NCBI GenBank assembly: GCA_028821265.1
Contig: JAPPGU010000061.1
Span: 1-59,711, forward strand
From: a bacterium
GTDB taxonomy: Bacteria > Actinomycetota > Acidimicrobiia > Spongiisociales > Spongiisociaceae
DNA: 59,711 bases
Direction: 5' to 3'
Made by a program: the position numbers and the translations under genes. How positions within the stretch are numbered: position 1 is the stretch's first letter; each line of letters starts with the position of its first letter. The notes under the pieces were generated by a model. The model was not told the origin of the DNA. It saw only the letters and a list, made by a program, of their open reading frames with translations, and did not search any database. This document shows positions 8,321 to 17,380 of the stretch, piece after piece.

Positions 8321-9691
8321 TCAGACCGTCTGCACCGCCCCGGCCAGATCCTCGAGAGCCGCCTTGGCGTCGGAGAACATCATCAGGGTGGTGTCGCGGT
8401 AGAAGAGCGGGTTGTCGATGCCCGCGAAACCGGGGGAGAGGCTGCGCTTGACGACTATGACGGCGCCGGCCCGGTCCACGTCGAGGATCGGCATCCCGTA
8501 GATGGGCGAGGCGGGGTCATCCCGCGCCGAGGGGTTCACCACATCGTTGGCGCCCACCACGAGCGCCACATCCGTGCGGGGGAAGTCATCGTTGATCTCG
8601 TCGAGGTCGAGCAGCTGTTCGTAGGCGACATCAGCCTCCGCCAGCAGGACGTTCATGTGCCCCGGCATCCGTCCGGCGACGGGGTGGATGGCGTATCGCA
8701 CCTCCACGCCCCGAGCGGCCAGCCGGTCGGTCAGGTCCCGGGCGCTGTACTGGGCCTGGGAGACGGCGAGGCCGTAGCCGGGGACCACGATCACGGAGCG
8801 CGCATAGGCGAGCGTCACGGCGGCATCGTCCACGGTCGCCCGGCGAACCGGGCCGCCTCCTATCCCTTCGGGTGGCGCCTCTTCGTCTCCGCCGAAGGCC
8901 GCGAACAGGACGTTGGCCAGGGAACGGTTCATGGCCCTCGACATGATGGCGGTCAGGACCAGGCCTGACGCGCCCACGAGCGCTCCCGAGATTATGAGGG
9001 CTTCGGAGCCGATCACGAAGCCGGTGGAAGCCGCGGCGAGACCCGACATGGAGTTGAGGAATGCGACGATCACCGGCATGTCGGCGCCGCCGATCGGGAG
9101 GGTGCGGGTCACACCCAGCAGGGCGGCCAGGGCGATCAACAGCCACAGGGCGCCGCGATTGCCCGAGGCCGCCATCCAGACGCCCGAACCCACCACCGAG
9201 ACGGCCAGCGCCGAGTCAAAGACCATCTGCCCCCTGAACAGCAGGGGCCGGCCCGGGATCAGGCCCTGGAGCTTCCCGAACGCCACGAAGCTGCCGGTGA
9301 AGGTGGCGATGCCCAGGGCGCAGGAGAGGGTGACCGTGACCGCGGTCTCCGCCGTAGACGATCCGTTCGCCAGGAACTCGGCTGCCGCCACCATGCCCGA
9401 GGCGGCGCCGCCGAAGCCGTTGAAGGCCGCCACCAGCTGCGGGATTCCGGTCATCGCCACCCGGCGGGCCAGGATCGTGCCCGCGGTACCGCCGACGAGG
9501 AAGCCGGCCACTATCAGCGTGTAGTCGACGATGCCCGACCGGAGCAGCGTCACCACAATCGCGATCAGCATCCCGACCGCACCCATCAGGTTGCCCGAGC
9601 GGGCGGTCAGCGGGGAGCTCAGCCGTTTGAGCCCGAGAATGAACAGAGTGGCGGCGGCCAGGTAGAGGAGGGTGGAGGCGGCGTCGCTCAA
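8321..9691 (-). CDS. pntB: NAD(P) transhydrogenase subunit beta
   Basis: A 456-residue integral membrane subunit of the proton-translocating transhydrogenase, which uses the proton gradient to pass hydride from NADH to NADP+. About eight to nine transmembrane helices occupy residues 1-265. The rest is the NADP(H)-binding domain III with VPGYGLAVSQAQ, HPVAGRMPGHMNVLL and VVGANDVVNP. Its length matches typical PntB. The ATG overlaps the stop of the small alpha-2 gene by four bases. It is last in the pntAa-pntAb-pntB order and would supply NADPH for biosynthesis encoded nearby, such as IlvC and FabG. Confidence 0.95.
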   Translation of the reverse strand: MSDAASTLLYLAAATLFILGLKRLSSPLTARSGNLMGAVGMLIAIVVTLLRSGIVDYTLIVAGFLVGGTAGTILARRVAMTGIPQLVAAFNGFGGAASGMVAAAEFLANGSSTAETAVTVTLSCALGIATFTGSFVAFGKLQGLIPGRPLLFRGQMVFDSALAVSVVGSGVWMAASGNRGALWLLIALAALLGVTRTLPIGGADMPVIVAFLNSMSGLAAASTGFVIGSEALIISGALVGASGLVLTAIMSRAMNRSLANVLFAAFGGDEEAPPEGIGGGPVRRATVDDAAVTLAYARSVIVVPGYGLAVSQAQYSARDLTDRLAARGVEVRYAIHPVAGRMPGHMNVLLAEADVAYEQLLDLDEINDDFPRTDVALVVGANDVVNPSARDDPASPIYGMPILDVDRAGAVIVVKRSLSPGFAGIDNPLFYRDTTLMMFSDAKAALEDLAGAVQTV

Positions 9692-9987
9692 CTCCCGCGC
9701 CTCCGGGACACGCGCCTGCGCGTGCCGAACATCTCCAGCATCCTGTCGGTCACCAGGAACCCGCCGACCACGTTGATCGTGGCGAAGGTCACGGCCAGGA
9801 ACCCGAGGATGGCGGACAGGACATCTCCCCGCCCGGCCACCAGGAGGGCCCCGACCAGGGTGATCCCGGAGATGGCGTTGGATCCGGACATGAGCGGGGT
9901 GTGCAGCTGGGGAGGAACCTTGGTGATGACCTCGAAGCCGACGAAAGCGGCGAGGACGAACACGGTGATCCCGACGGCGAGAGTCAT
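9688..9987 (-). CDS. pntAb: NAD(P) transhydrogenase subunit alpha part 2 (membrane)
   Basis: A 99-residue protein with about three transmembrane helices (residues 3-22, 35-52 and 58-80), equal to the membrane tail that is fused to PntA in E. coli. TPLMSGSNAISGI is the conserved signature. It overlaps its neighbours by four bases on both sides. A split alpha subunit is common in actinobacteria and alphaproteobacteria. With PntB it forms the proton channel. Confidence 0.93.
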   Translation of the reverse strand: MTLAVGITVFVLAAFVGFEVITKVPPQLHTPLMSGSNAISGITLVGALLVAGRGDVLSAILGFLAVTFATINVVGGFLVTDRMLEMFGTRRRVSRRRGS

Positions 9988-11102
9988 GGCGTCGCCTCGA
10001 GCCGGGCCAGAACGTCGGGGTGGACCACGTCGCCGCCCCGGGTGATCGTCACTCCTGCCCGGATCTCGTCGTCGGCGCCGGCGGTCGCTGGGTCGTCGAG
10101 ATAGCTGAAGAGCTCGTAGGCGTTGCGGGCGAAGGTCCTCGAGGCATCGGCGGCAGGTCGCGCCTCGAGGCCGGTGGGCCCCACCACCGTGACGCCTCCC
10201 ACCCGCACCACTTCGTCCGGTACGGTCAGCACGCAGTTCCCTCCCCGTTCGGCGGCGCCGTCGACGATCACCGACCCGGGCCGCATGCCGGCGACGGCCT
10301 CCGCGCTGACCAGGGTGGGGGCGGGCCTACCCGGGATGGCGGCCGCCGTAATCACCACGTCGGCGGTCGCCAGGTGAGGCTCCAGGCCCTCCAGGAGGCG
10401 GCTGCCGTCGCCTTCGGAGAGCGGGCGGGCGTACCCGCCGGAAGCGGAGGAGTCCTGCTGGGTCACGTCCAAGTCGATGAAGGAGGCGCCCAGGCTCCGG
10501 ACCTGTTCCCCGGCGCTCGCCCGGACATCGTATCCCCTGACCACCGCTCCGAGGCGTCGAGCGGTGGCGATGGCTTGCAGGCCGGCCACACCGCATCCGA
10601 GCACCACCACCGTCGCCGGGCGGATCGTTCCCGCCGCGGTCACCATCATGGGGAAGATGCGGGGGAGACGGGAAGCGGCTTCCAGCACCATCTCGTACCC
10701 GGCCAGCGTGGCCTGGGACGACAGGGCATCCATCGACTGGGCCCGGGTGGTCCTGGGAAGGGTCTCGAAGGCGATGGCTGTCACCTTCGCCCCGGCGAGG
10801 GCTCGCATGGCGTGCGGCTCGTCGAGCGGGCGCAGGAGGCCCAGGAGCCACGCGCCCGGAATCATCCGGGATAGCTCGGCATCACCGGGAGGCCCGACCG
10901 TCACTACCGCGTCGGCTTCCCACGCCGAGCCGACCATCTCGCATCCCGCTTCCCGGAAGGCTTCGTCGGGCAGGCCGGCGACCTCACCGGCGCCGTGCTC
11001 CACCTGGACCCGATGGCCGTCCTCCAGGTATCGCTCGGCGATCTCGGGGGTGATCCCGACGCGGGTTTCGGGGCTTGGCTGCCGCGGGGCTCCGATGTTC
11101 AT
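9984..11102 (-). CDS. pntAa: NAD(P) transhydrogenase subunit alpha part 1 (NAD-binding)
   Basis: A 372-residue soluble NAD(H)-binding domain I, related to alanine dehydrogenase. The N-terminus has RVGITPEIAERYL and the Rossmann fold is VVLGCGVAGLQAIATA near residue 170. IPGRPAPTLVS and GSVIVDGAAERGGN are the usual later family segments. It heads the pntAa-pntAb-pntB unit and is 48 bases downstream of leuB on the same strand, so read-through from leuB is possible. Alanine dehydrogenase is excluded by the adjacent membrane subunits. Confidence 0.93.
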   Translation of the reverse strand: MNIGAPRQPSPETRVGITPEIAERYLEDGHRVQVEHGAGEVAGLPDEAFREAGCEMVGSAWEADAVVTVGPPGDAELSRMIPGAWLLGLLRPLDEPHAMRALAGAKVTAIAFETLPRTTRAQSMDALSSQATLAGYEMVLEAASRLPRIFPMMVTAAGTIRPATVVVLGCGVAGLQAIATARRLGAVVRGYDVRASAGEQVRSLGASFIDLDVTQQDSSASGGYARPLSEGDGSRLLEGLEPHLATADVVITAAAIPGRPAPTLVSAEAVAGMRPGSVIVDGAAERGGNCVLTVPDEVVRVGGVTVVGPTGLEARPAADASRTFARNAYELFSYLDDPATAGADDEIRAGVTITRGGDVVHPDVLARLEATP

Positions 11103-11150
11103 TCGTTATCCGGTTCTGGTCGAGGCCCTTCGGGGAAGGATTTCAAGTCG

Positions 11151-12218
11151 TCAGGCTTCCGCCACTGCAGCGGCTATCCGGTCACCCAACTGGTCGGTGG
11201 AGGCGCCCATGTCGGGTCCTCCCATCGATCTCATGGTGGGTAGCGCCGCTCCGACCGCCTCCTCCACGATCGACGCCGCCCGGTGCTCGCCCAGGTGGGA
11301 GAGGCACATGGCGGCCGACAGCACCGCGGCCACCGGGTTGGCCCATCCTCGTCCTACGATGTCGGGCGCCGAACCGTGAACGGGCTCGAAGAGGGACGGG
11401 TAGTCGCCCTCGGGATTGATGTTGCCGCTCGCGGCGAGGCCCATGCCGCCCTGCAAGGCCGCGCCGAGGTCGGTGATGATGTCGCCGAACAGGTTGTCGG
11501 TGACGATCACGTCGAAGCGCTCGGGCTGGGTGACCATGTGCAGGCACATGGCGTCCACGTGGGCGTATTCCACCGCCACGTCGGGGTAGCGCTCGGCGAT
11601 CTCACAGACGGTCCGGTACCAGAGGCCGCCCGCGTAGGTGAGGACGTTGGTCTTGTGTCCCAGGGTCAGGTGCTGCCGCCGTCGCATGGCCTGCTCGAAC
11701 GCGTACCGGACGATCCGCTCCACGCCGAAGCGGGTGTTGAGCGACTCCTCGACGGCTACCTCGGCGGGAGTGCCCTCGCGGAGTACGCCGCCCGATCCCA
11801 CATACGGCCCCTCCGTGTTCTCCCGGAGGACGAGCATGTCGCAACGGTCGGGTGTAAGGCCCGCGATCGGGGTGGCTACTCCGGGCAGCAGCTTGATGGG
11901 CCTGAGGTTCACGTAGAGCTCGAAGTTGAATCTCAACCTGAGGAGCAGCCCTCGTTCCAGGATTCCGGGCGGGACGTCAGGCGTGCCGACCGCTCCTATC
12001 AGGATCGCGTCGAAGCCGGCGAGCTCCTGTTCCACCGAGTCGGGCAGGACGTCGCCGGTGGCGAGATACCGGTTCCCTCCCAGGTCGTAGCGCTCGGTCT
12101 CTACGGCGAACCCGCACCGGTCGCCGGCTGCCTCCATGGCCTTGAGGGCCTGAACGATAACCTCAGGTCCGATTCCATCTCCGGCGATGACCGCCAGCCG
12201 GTGCCGTCGTTCGCTCAT
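11151..12218 (-). CDS. leuB: 3-isopropylmalate dehydrogenase
   Basis: A 355-residue NAD-dependent beta-decarboxylating dehydrogenase, the third leucine pathway step (3-isopropylmalate to 2-oxoisocaproate). The N-terminal [10 protein letters not shown], the substrate-binding arginines in [16 protein letters not shown], and [10 protein letters not shown] are present. The metal-binding segment [15 protein letters not shown] and the NAD-binding [10 protein letters not shown] complete the family set. It lies 45 bases after leuA on the same strand; that gap is A/T-rich, so leuB may have its own start site. leuC and leuD are not in the window. Isocitrate or tartrate dehydrogenase is less likely given the context. 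Confidence 0.92.
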   Translation of the reverse strand: MSERRHRLAVIAGDGIGPEVIVQALKAMEAAGDRCGFAVETERYDLGGNRYLATGDVLPDSVEQELAGFDAILIGAVGTPDVPPGILERGLLLRLRFNFELYVNLRPIKLLPGVATPIAGLTPDRCDMLVLRENTEGPYVGSGGVLREGTPAEVAVEESLNTRFGVERIVRYAFEQAMRRRQHLTLGHKTNVLTYAGGLWYRTVCEIAERYPDVAVEYAHVDAMCLHMVTQPERFDVIVTDNLFGDIITDLGAALQGGMGLAASGNINPEGDYPSLFEPVHGSAPDIVGRGWANPVAAVLSAAMCLSHLGEHRAASIVEEAVGAALPTMRSMGGPDMGASTDQLGDRIAAAVAEA

Positions 12219-12263
12219 CAGCCGGTGATCTTAACCGTCCATCATAAGGTTTTAGTGGTCTTT

Positions 12264-13796
12264 CTATGCCGGAGTCCCGGCGCCCGCATTCAGCACCCGG
12301 TTCAGGGCTTCCACGAAGGCATGGCCCGAACCTTCAACCACATCTGTAGAGATGGCCCGCCCGCTCCGGGACATGCCGTCGATCTGGATCACTACGTTCA
12401 CTTCGGCCATGGCGTCGGCGCCGGACGTGACCGGCACCACCCGGTAGTCGAGAAGGTGGGGGTCCAGGCCGGACGCCCTCTTGAGGGCGGCGAAGGTGGC
12501 GTCCACCATCCCACCCCCGGTGCCGGTGAACTCCTCGGTCTCGGACCCCTCGCCCCGCGTCACCACCACGGTGGCGGTGGGCTCCACGTCCGTCCCCCCT
12601 CGCACCCGCATCGACACCATGCGTATGGCGTCCGGTACGCGGCGGCTTCCGTGGCGGATGATGGCCCGCAGCTCCTGCTCGTTTATCTCCACCTTCCGGT
12701 CAGCCATCTCCTTGAAGGCGACGAAGGCCTCGTTGAACTGGTCGTCCTCCAGCACGATGCCGAGTTTGGCCAGCGCGTCGGCGAATCCGGCCCGTCCGGA
12801 GTGCTTGCCCAGCACGATCTGGCTGGTCGCTCCCACCGACTCCGGATCCATGATCTCGTAGGTTTCCCGGTCGCGGAGCACCCCGTGCTGGTGGATGCCG
12901 GACTCGTGGGCGAAGGCATTGCGCCCCACGACCGCCTTGTTGAACTGGATGGGATACCCGGTGAGTCGGGAGACCAGCCGGCTGGTGGGCACGATCTCGG
13001 CCGTGTTGGCCCCGACCTCCACCCCGAAGTGGTCCTGGCGGGTGGTGACGGCCATGATCACCTCCTCGGTGGAGGTGTTCCCGGCCCGTTCGCCGATACC
13101 GTTGATGGCGCCCTCGATCTGGCGGGCCCCCGCATGGATGGCGGTCAGCGAGTTGGCCACGGCCAGCCCCAGGTCGTTGTGGCAATGGGTCGACACGATC
13201 ACGTCGTCCCTGCCTCCGAGCACCTCGTCGTACACCCGGCTCAGCAACCCGACGTAGTCCTGGGGGGTGGCGAAGCCCACCGTATCCGGGATGTTGATGG
13301 TGGTGGCGCCCTCCCGGACCGCCGCCTGGCAGGTGGCGATCATGAAGTCCGGGTCCGAGCGGGTGGCGTCCTGGGGAGAGAACTCTACATCGTCCGTGTA
13401 GCGCCGGGCGCGGCGGACCGACTCGATGATCGACTGCATCACCTCGGCTGGGGTCTTGCGGAGCATCCGCTCCATGTGGATGGGGGAGGTGCTCTGGAAG
13501 ACGTGGATCCGGTGGCGCTCCGCGTGACGTACCGCGTCGTAGGCGCGGTCGATGTCGTCCGGCGTGCACCGGGCCAGCGAGGCGATCACCGGGCCCTTGA
13601 CCAGCTTCGCGATCTGGGAAACGCCGTAGAAGTCGCCGTCGGATGCGGCCGCGAAGCCGGCCTCGATGACGTCCACCTGCAGCCTGGCCAGCTGCCGGGC
13701 GATCGTGAGCTTCTCGTCAGGGGTCAGGGCGATTCCCGGCGCCTGCTCCCCGTCTCGGAGGGTGGTGTCGAAGATGATCAGTTTGTCCTGTGGCAT
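12264..13796 (-). CDS. leuA: 2-isopropylmalate synthase
   Basis: A 510-residue enzyme that condenses acetyl-CoA with 2-oxoisovalerate, the committed leucine step. The TIM barrel begins IIFDTTLRDGEQAPG (Asp metal ligand and catalytic Arg), followed by VEFSPQDATRSD and VSTHCHNDLGLA with the metal-binding histidines. A GNTSTEEVIMA segment follows. The C-terminal ~130 residues match the LeuA allosteric domain that binds leucine. Length and motifs fit the LeuA1 type rather than homocitrate or citramalate synthase. The gene is preceded by a leader peptide and hairpin after ilvC. GGAG lies about ten bases before the ATG. Confidence 0.92.
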   Translation of the reverse strand: MPQDKLIIFDTTLRDGEQAPGIALTPDEKLTIARQLARLQVDVIEAGFAAASDGDFYGVSQIAKLVKGPVIASLARCTPDDIDRAYDAVRHAERHRIHVFQSTSPIHMERMLRKTPAEVMQSIIESVRRARRYTDDVEFSPQDATRSDPDFMIATCQAAVREGATTINIPDTVGFATPQDYVGLLSRVYDEVLGGRDDVIVSTHCHNDLGLAVANSLTAIHAGARQIEGAINGIGERAGNTSTEEVIMAVTTRQDHFGVEVGANTAEIVPTSRLVSRLTGYPIQFNKAVVGRNAFAHESGIHQHGVLRDRETYEIMDPESVGATSQIVLGKHSGRAGFADALAKLGIVLEDDQFNEAFVAFKEMADRKVEINEQELRAIIRHGSRRVPDAIRMVSMRVRGGTDVEPTATVVVTRGEGSETEEFTGTGGGMVDATFAALKRASGLDPHLLDYRVVPVTSGADAMAEVNVVIQIDGMSRSGRAISTDVVEGSGHAFVEALNRVLNAGAGTPA

Positions 13797-13853
13797 GGCT
13801 GTCTGCTCCGGTTGGAAGAGGTGGGTGGGTTGGCGGTGATGGAGGGAGGGGCG

Positions 13854-13883
13854 CCTCCACGACCCTACGTCAGGTCGTGGAGG
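13854..13883 (-). promoter_or_regulatory. Hairpin before leuA, candidate attenuator element
   Basis: An 11-bp perfect inverted repeat, CCTCCACGACC (13854-13864) and GGTCGTGGAGG (13873-13883), with an 8-base loop. On the transcript the 5' arm encodes the last residues of the leader peptide, and its stop TAG is in the loop. The 3' arm ends in GTGGAGG, which can instead pair with the CCTCCAT just downstream (about 13836-13842), so two structures compete. There is no U tract. Confidence 0.65.
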
Positions 13884-13972
13884 CCCGTTAGCACCAGAGG
13901 CCGCCGGAGCAGCAGGAACCGGCCGGGACCGACCGGTGCGGGGATGGGCGACGGACGTGCCGGGCGGATCAT
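13865..13972 (-). CDS. Leucine-rich leader peptide of leuA
   Basis: A 35-codon frame whose ATG overlaps the ilvC stop as TGATG, so it is translationally coupled. The C-terminal half reads FLLLRRPLVLTGLHDLT and has seven leucines in 17 residues, including a rare CTA codon. It ends at a TAG inside the loop of a strong hairpin 68 bases before leuA. The arrangement matches classical leucine attenuation: a ribosome stalled at the Leu codons leaves the 5' arm free so the first hairpin forms. A ribosome that reaches the stop would mask that arm and favour the competing downstream structure. The leader role is inferred; no family match was used. Confidence 0.7.
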   Translation of the reverse strand: MIRPARPSPIPAPVGPGRFLLLRRPLVLTGLHDLT

Positions 13973-14979
13973 CAGTCGCTCGGGGTCTTGGGGGTAAGGA
14001 AGGGCATCAGCTCGCGGAGGCCGGCGCCCACCTGTTCGACCTGGTGGCTGCGCTCCGCGGCCCGTCGCCTGAGTAGCTCGGGCGCTCCGGCCCGGGCCTC
14101 GGCCATCCACTCGCGGGCGAACCTTCCCGAGCGGATATCCGCCAGTACATCCTGCATGACCCGCCGGGTCTCGTCGGTGATGATTCGCGGGCCGGTGCTG
14201 TAGTCACCCCACTCGGCGGTGTCGGAGACCGAGTATCTCATCCAGGACAGCCCGCCCTCATACATCAGGTCGACGATCAGCTTCAACTCGTGGAGGGTCT
14301 CGAAGTAGGCCGACTCGGGGGCGTAGCCCGCCTCGACCAGCGTCTCGAAGGAGGCCTTGACCAGTGCCGACAACCCACCGCAGAGGATTACCTGTTCCCC
14401 GAACAGGTCGGTCTCCGTCTCCTCGCGGAAGGTGGTCTCCAGCACGCCGGCCCGGGTGCCACCGATACCCCATGCGTAGGCGAGGCCGAGGGCATGGGCG
14501 CCGCCGGTGGCGTCCTGGTGGATCGCGAGCAGGCACGGCACCCCCGAACCTTCCGTGTAGGTGCGCCGCACCAGGTGTCCGGGGCCCTTCGGCGCCACCA
14601 TCAACACGTCGAGGCCCGGCTCCGGGGTGATCTCGTCGAAGTGGATGTTGAAGCCGTGGGCGAACATCAGGGCGTCGCCGTCCGCCAGGTTGGGGGCGAC
14701 CTCGGCTGCGTAGAGGTCGGCCATGTGCTGGTCGGGCACCAGCATCATCACCACGTCCGCCCAGCCGGAGACCTCCGCCACGGTGCCGACCGTCAGGCCC
14801 TCGTCCTGGGCCTCGGTGCGGCTCTTGGACGACTCCCTGAGGCCGACCCTCACCTCGACGCCCGACTCCCGCAGGTTCAGGGCGTGGGCGTGTCCCTGGC
14901 TCCCGTATCCGATGACCGCCACCTTGCGGCTCGATACGGCGGCGGGATCGGCATCGTCGTCATAGAAGATTGCAGCCAT
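13972..14979 (-). CDS. ilvC: Ketol-acid reductoisomerase (class I)
   Basis: A 335-residue NADPH-dependent enzyme that isomerises and reduces acetolactate or acetohydroxybutyrate. The Rossmann motif [15 protein letters not shown] is near residue 23 and VGLRESSKS marks the NADPH phosphate loop. The knotted C-terminal domain has the Mg-binding segments [10 protein letters not shown] and [14 protein letters not shown]. The length is that of the short class I form. It follows ilvN after 58 bases in the ilvB-ilvN-ilvC order. Its stop codon overlaps the start of the leuA leader peptide. Confidence 0.95.
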   Translation of the reverse strand: MAAIFYDDDADPAAVSSRKVAVIGYGSQGHAHALNLRESGVEVRVGLRESSKSRTEAQDEGLTVGTVAEVSGWADVVMMLVPDQHMADLYAAEVAPNLADGDALMFAHGFNIHFDEITPEPGLDVLMVAPKGPGHLVRRTYTEGSGVPCLLAIHQDATGGAHALGLAYAWGIGGTRAGVLETTFREETETDLFGEQVILCGGLSALVKASFETLVEAGYAPESAYFETLHELKLIVDLMYEGGLSWMRYSVSDTAEWGDYSTGPRIITDETRRVMQDVLADIRSGRFAREWMAEARAGAPELLRRRAAERSHQVEQVGAGLRELMPFLTPKTPSD

Positions 14980-15037
14980 GTCTACCTTCCGGGGATCGCT
15001 GACCGGTCGGGAATCGTAACGGGGCGCCGGCGGAACG

Positions 15038-15541
15038 TCATCCCACCGCCTTGAGCTTGCGGGCCTTGGGTTCGCGGTTAATGGCGATCCGCCCCGACTT
15101 CACCAGGTCCACGAGTCCGAACGGGCGGATCAGCTCCAGCAGATCGTTCAGCTTGGTGGGGGAGCCGGTGACCATGAACGTGATGGAGTCGACACCCACG
15201 TCGACCGGAGTCGCCCTGAAGATGGTGGCCAACTGGAGGACCTCGGACCGTTGCCGGGAGTTGGCCCGCACTCTGACCAGCATGATCTCGCGCTCGATCG
15301 AGGACCCGGGGTCCAGTTCGGTGATCTTCACCACGTTCACCAGCTTGTGGAGCTGCTTCTTGACCTGCTCCAGTTCCGGCGCCCGCACCACGATGGTCAT
15401 CTTCGACAACCCCGGCTCGGCGGCCGGCCCCACCGCGAGGGAGTGGATGTTGAATCCCCGCCGGGCGAACAGCGAAGAGACCCTCGCCAGGACACCCGGT
15501 TTGTTCTCAACCAGGACGCTCAATACTTGCTGCTCGGTCAC
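15038..15541 (-). CDS. ilvN: Acetolactate synthase small (regulatory) subunit
   Basis: A 167-residue regulatory subunit with an N-terminal ACT domain ([31 protein letters not shown]) and the conserved C-terminal extension. It activates IlvB and gives feedback inhibition by valine. The GTG start at 15541 overlaps the ilvB stop by four bases (GTGA), and the protein begins exactly where the ACT fold should. Longer in-frame starts upstream would only read through ilvB in another frame. Confidence 0.95.
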   Translation of the reverse strand: MTEQQVLSVLVENKPGVLARVSSLFARRGFNIHSLAVGPAAEPGLSKMTIVVRAPELEQVKKQLHKLVNVVKITELDPGSSIEREIMLVRVRANSRQRSEVLQLATIFRATPVDVGVDSITFMVTGSPTKLNDLLELIRPFGLVDLVKSGRIAINREPKARKLKAVG

Positions 15542-17238
15542 AGGTCCTCCGGTCCGTTGAGAACGATGTCGTTGGACCCGCCGGCGGGCACCATCGGGAA
15601 GACCATCTCGTCCCGGTCGACCACGAACTCGGCCACTACGGGCCGGTCGTCGATCTCCAGCATGGTCTCGATCACGTGGTCCACCTCGTCCACCCGGGTG
15701 GCGCGCAGCCCCGCGCAACCCATGGACTCGGCCAGCTTCGGGTAGTCCGGGAGCTGTTGACCGAGGTCGGAGGCGGAGAACCGCTCGTTGTAGAAGAGGC
15801 GTTGCCACTGGCGGACCATGCCGTGCGCGGCGTTGTTGAACAGGGCCACCTTGATGGGGATCCGCTCGTAGGCGGCGGTTATGAGCTCCTGGACGGTCAT
15901 CTGGAAGCAGCCGTCTCCGTCCACGGCGATCACCTGCTGGTCGGGCATGCCGACCTTGGCGCCGATGGCCGCCGGCACTGCGAACCCCATGGTGCCCAGC
16001 CCGCCTGAGTTGATCCAGTGGCGGGGCTGGTCGAAACGCCAGTACTGGGAGGCCCACATCTGATGCTGCCCCACACCCGACACGACGATGGCGTCATCGT
16101 CCGCCCGGTCCCGCAGGCGACTGATCACGTGCTGGGGCTTCAGCGGACCGTCGGCCTGCTGCTCGAAGCGGAGCGGGTGCCGTTCCTGCCACGTCCTGAT
16201 GGTGGTCCACCACTTCTCCAGTTCCGGGGTCGGCGTGTCTCCCCAGCGCTCGCACATCGCCTCCAGAATCAGGCGGGCGTCACCGACGATCGGAACCTCC
16301 GGAGCGCGCACCTTCCCGATCTCGGCCGGATCGATGTCGGCATGTATCACCTTGGCGAATGGAGCGAAGGCGTCGGGATCTCCCGTGACCCGGTCGTCGA
16401 AACGCACGCCGATGGCTACCAGCAGATCGGCCTTCTGCATGGCGGTGGTGGCGGCGTAGAGGCCGTGCATCCCCGGCATTCCCAGGGTGTTGGGATTGTG
16501 ATCGGAGATGGCGCCCCGGCCCATCAGGGTGGTGATGACCGGCATGTTCGTCATGCGAGCGAAGGCGGCCAGGGCTTCGCTCCCTCCCGCTTTGATGATG
16601 CCGCCCCCGACGTAGAGAACGGGGCGTTCCGCGCTCTCGATCAGCCGGATGGCCTCACGTATCCGGCGGGGGTGCGGGGAGGTGGTGGGACGGTATCCGG
16701 GCATGGCCACCGGCTCCGGATCCCGCCACGGCACGCGGGCGTTGAGCACGTCCTTGGGGATGTCGACGAGCACCGGCCCGGGACGTCCGGTTGACGCCAG
16801 GTGGAAGGCCTCGGCGACGGTCTGGGCGATCTCCTCGGCGTGGGTGACGAAGTAGTTGTGCTTGGTGGCCGGCATCGTTATGCCGGTGGTGTGGGCCTCC
16901 TGGAAGGCGTCGTTACCGACGGCGTGCGTGGGCACCTGTCCGGTGATGGCCACGATGGGAACCGAGTCCATCAGCGCGTCCGCCAGCGGAGTGACCAGAT
17001 TGGTGGCGCCGGGACCCGAGGTGGCGATGGCCACGCCGACCTTCCCGGTAGCCCAGGCGTAGCCCTCGGCCATGTGGCCTGCGCCCTGCTCGTGGCGGGC
17101 GAGGACATGGCGGAATCCGGCGTCGATTAGCGGGTCGTAGGCAGGGAGGATGGCGCCGCCGGGGATGCCGAAGGCGGTCTCGACCTCCTGGTATTCGAGT
17201 GCTTTGATCAGTATCTCTGCGCCGGTGATCATGCCCAT
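15538..17238 (-). CDS. ilvB: Acetolactate synthase large (catalytic) subunit
   Basis: A 566-residue thiamine diphosphate and FAD enzyme that joins two pyruvates, or pyruvate and 2-oxobutyrate. The TPP-activating Glu is in ARHEQGAGHMAEGYA (about residue 50). The central FAD-binding domain includes YVGGGIIKAGG. The C-terminal TPP motif starts VDGDGCFQMTVQE and ends FNNAAHG. AAGGAAG sits five bases before the chosen ATG at 17238. It is the first structural gene of the operon and is preceded by a leader peptide and terminator-like hairpin. Other TPP enzymes are excluded by the ilvN partner. Confidence 0.96.
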   Translation of the reverse strand: MGMITGAEILIKALEYQEVETAFGIPGGAILPAYDPLIDAGFRHVLARHEQGAGHMAEGYAWATGKVGVAIATSGPGATNLVTPLADALMDSVPIVAITGQVPTHAVGNDAFQEAHTTGITMPATKHNYFVTHAEEIAQTVAEAFHLASTGRPGPVLVDIPKDVLNARVPWRDPEPVAMPGYRPTTSPHPRRIREAIRLIESAERPVLYVGGGIIKAGGSEALAAFARMTNMPVITTLMGRGAISDHNPNTLGMPGMHGLYAATTAMQKADLLVAIGVRFDDRVTGDPDAFAPFAKVIHADIDPAEIGKVRAPEVPIVGDARLILEAMCERWGDTPTPELEKWWTTIRTWQERHPLRFEQQADGPLKPQHVISRLRDRADDDAIVVSGVGQHQMWASQYWRFDQPRHWINSGGLGTMGFAVPAAIGAKVGMPDQQVIAVDGDGCFQMTVQELITAAYERIPIKVALFNNAAHGMVRQWQRLFYNERFSASDLGQQLPDYPKLAESMGCAGLRATRVDEVDHVIETMLEIDDRPVVAEFVVDRDEMVFPMVPAGGSNDIVLNGPEDL

Positions 17239-17284
17239 CTGCTTCCTTGCTGGTCTCGCTGGTCCTGTGGTGCTCTCATACAGA

Positions 17285-17306
17285 AAGCCCTCCGGCAGGA
17301 GGGCTT
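17285..17306 (-). terminator. Terminator-like hairpin of the ilvB attenuator
   Basis: AAGCCCTCC (17285-17293) and GGAGGGCTT (17298-17306) form a perfect 9-bp stem with a 4-base loop. It is followed on the minus strand by a short T-rich tail (TTTCTGT). It lies between the leader peptide and ilvB, the position expected of a transcription attenuator. Confidence 0.75.
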
Positions 17307-17307
17307 C

Positions 17308-17336
17308 AGCGCACAGCCGCGTTGCGACGGTGCGCT
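17308..17336 (-). promoter_or_regulatory. Upstream hairpin of the ilvB leader
   Basis: AGCGCAC and GTGCGCT (17308-17314 and 17330-17336) form a 7-bp stem immediately before the terminator hairpin. Its 5' arm on the transcript begins inside the leader stop codon, so a terminating ribosome would block it. It is a candidate pause or anti-terminator structure. Confidence 0.55.
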
Positions 17337-17370
17337 ACATAAGTACTAGTACGAGGCTGCGGCCGGTCAT
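17335..17370 (-). CDS. Leader peptide of the ilvB operon (MTGRSLVLVLM)
   Basis: An 11-codon frame with the sequence MTGRSLVLVLM. Five consecutive codons, CTC GTA CTA GTA CTT, encode Leu-Val-Leu-Val-Leu, using A- and T-ending codons that are rare in this genome. The stop TAG is followed at once by two hairpins, the second terminator-like, and then ilvB. A near-consensus promoter places the transcript start only a few bases upstream. Comparable leader peptides precede ilvBNC in Corynebacterium and other actinobacteria. Stalling on low Leu or Val tRNA charging should relieve termination. Confidence 0.82.
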   Translation of the reverse strand: MTGRSLVLVLM

Positions 17371-17380
17371 GAGATGCCGA

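Noticed and set aside
8321..11102. Alanine dehydrogenase as an alternative to pntAa
   Set aside because: The following small membrane subunit and PntB with domain III make transhydrogenase the only consistent reading.
11283..13997. A 904-codon open frame on the plus strand antisense to leuB, leuA and part of ilvC
   Set aside because: It is the typical high-GC antisense shadow: Gly/Arg/His-rich translation, no start context and no motif, while the minus strand carries full conserved enzymes.
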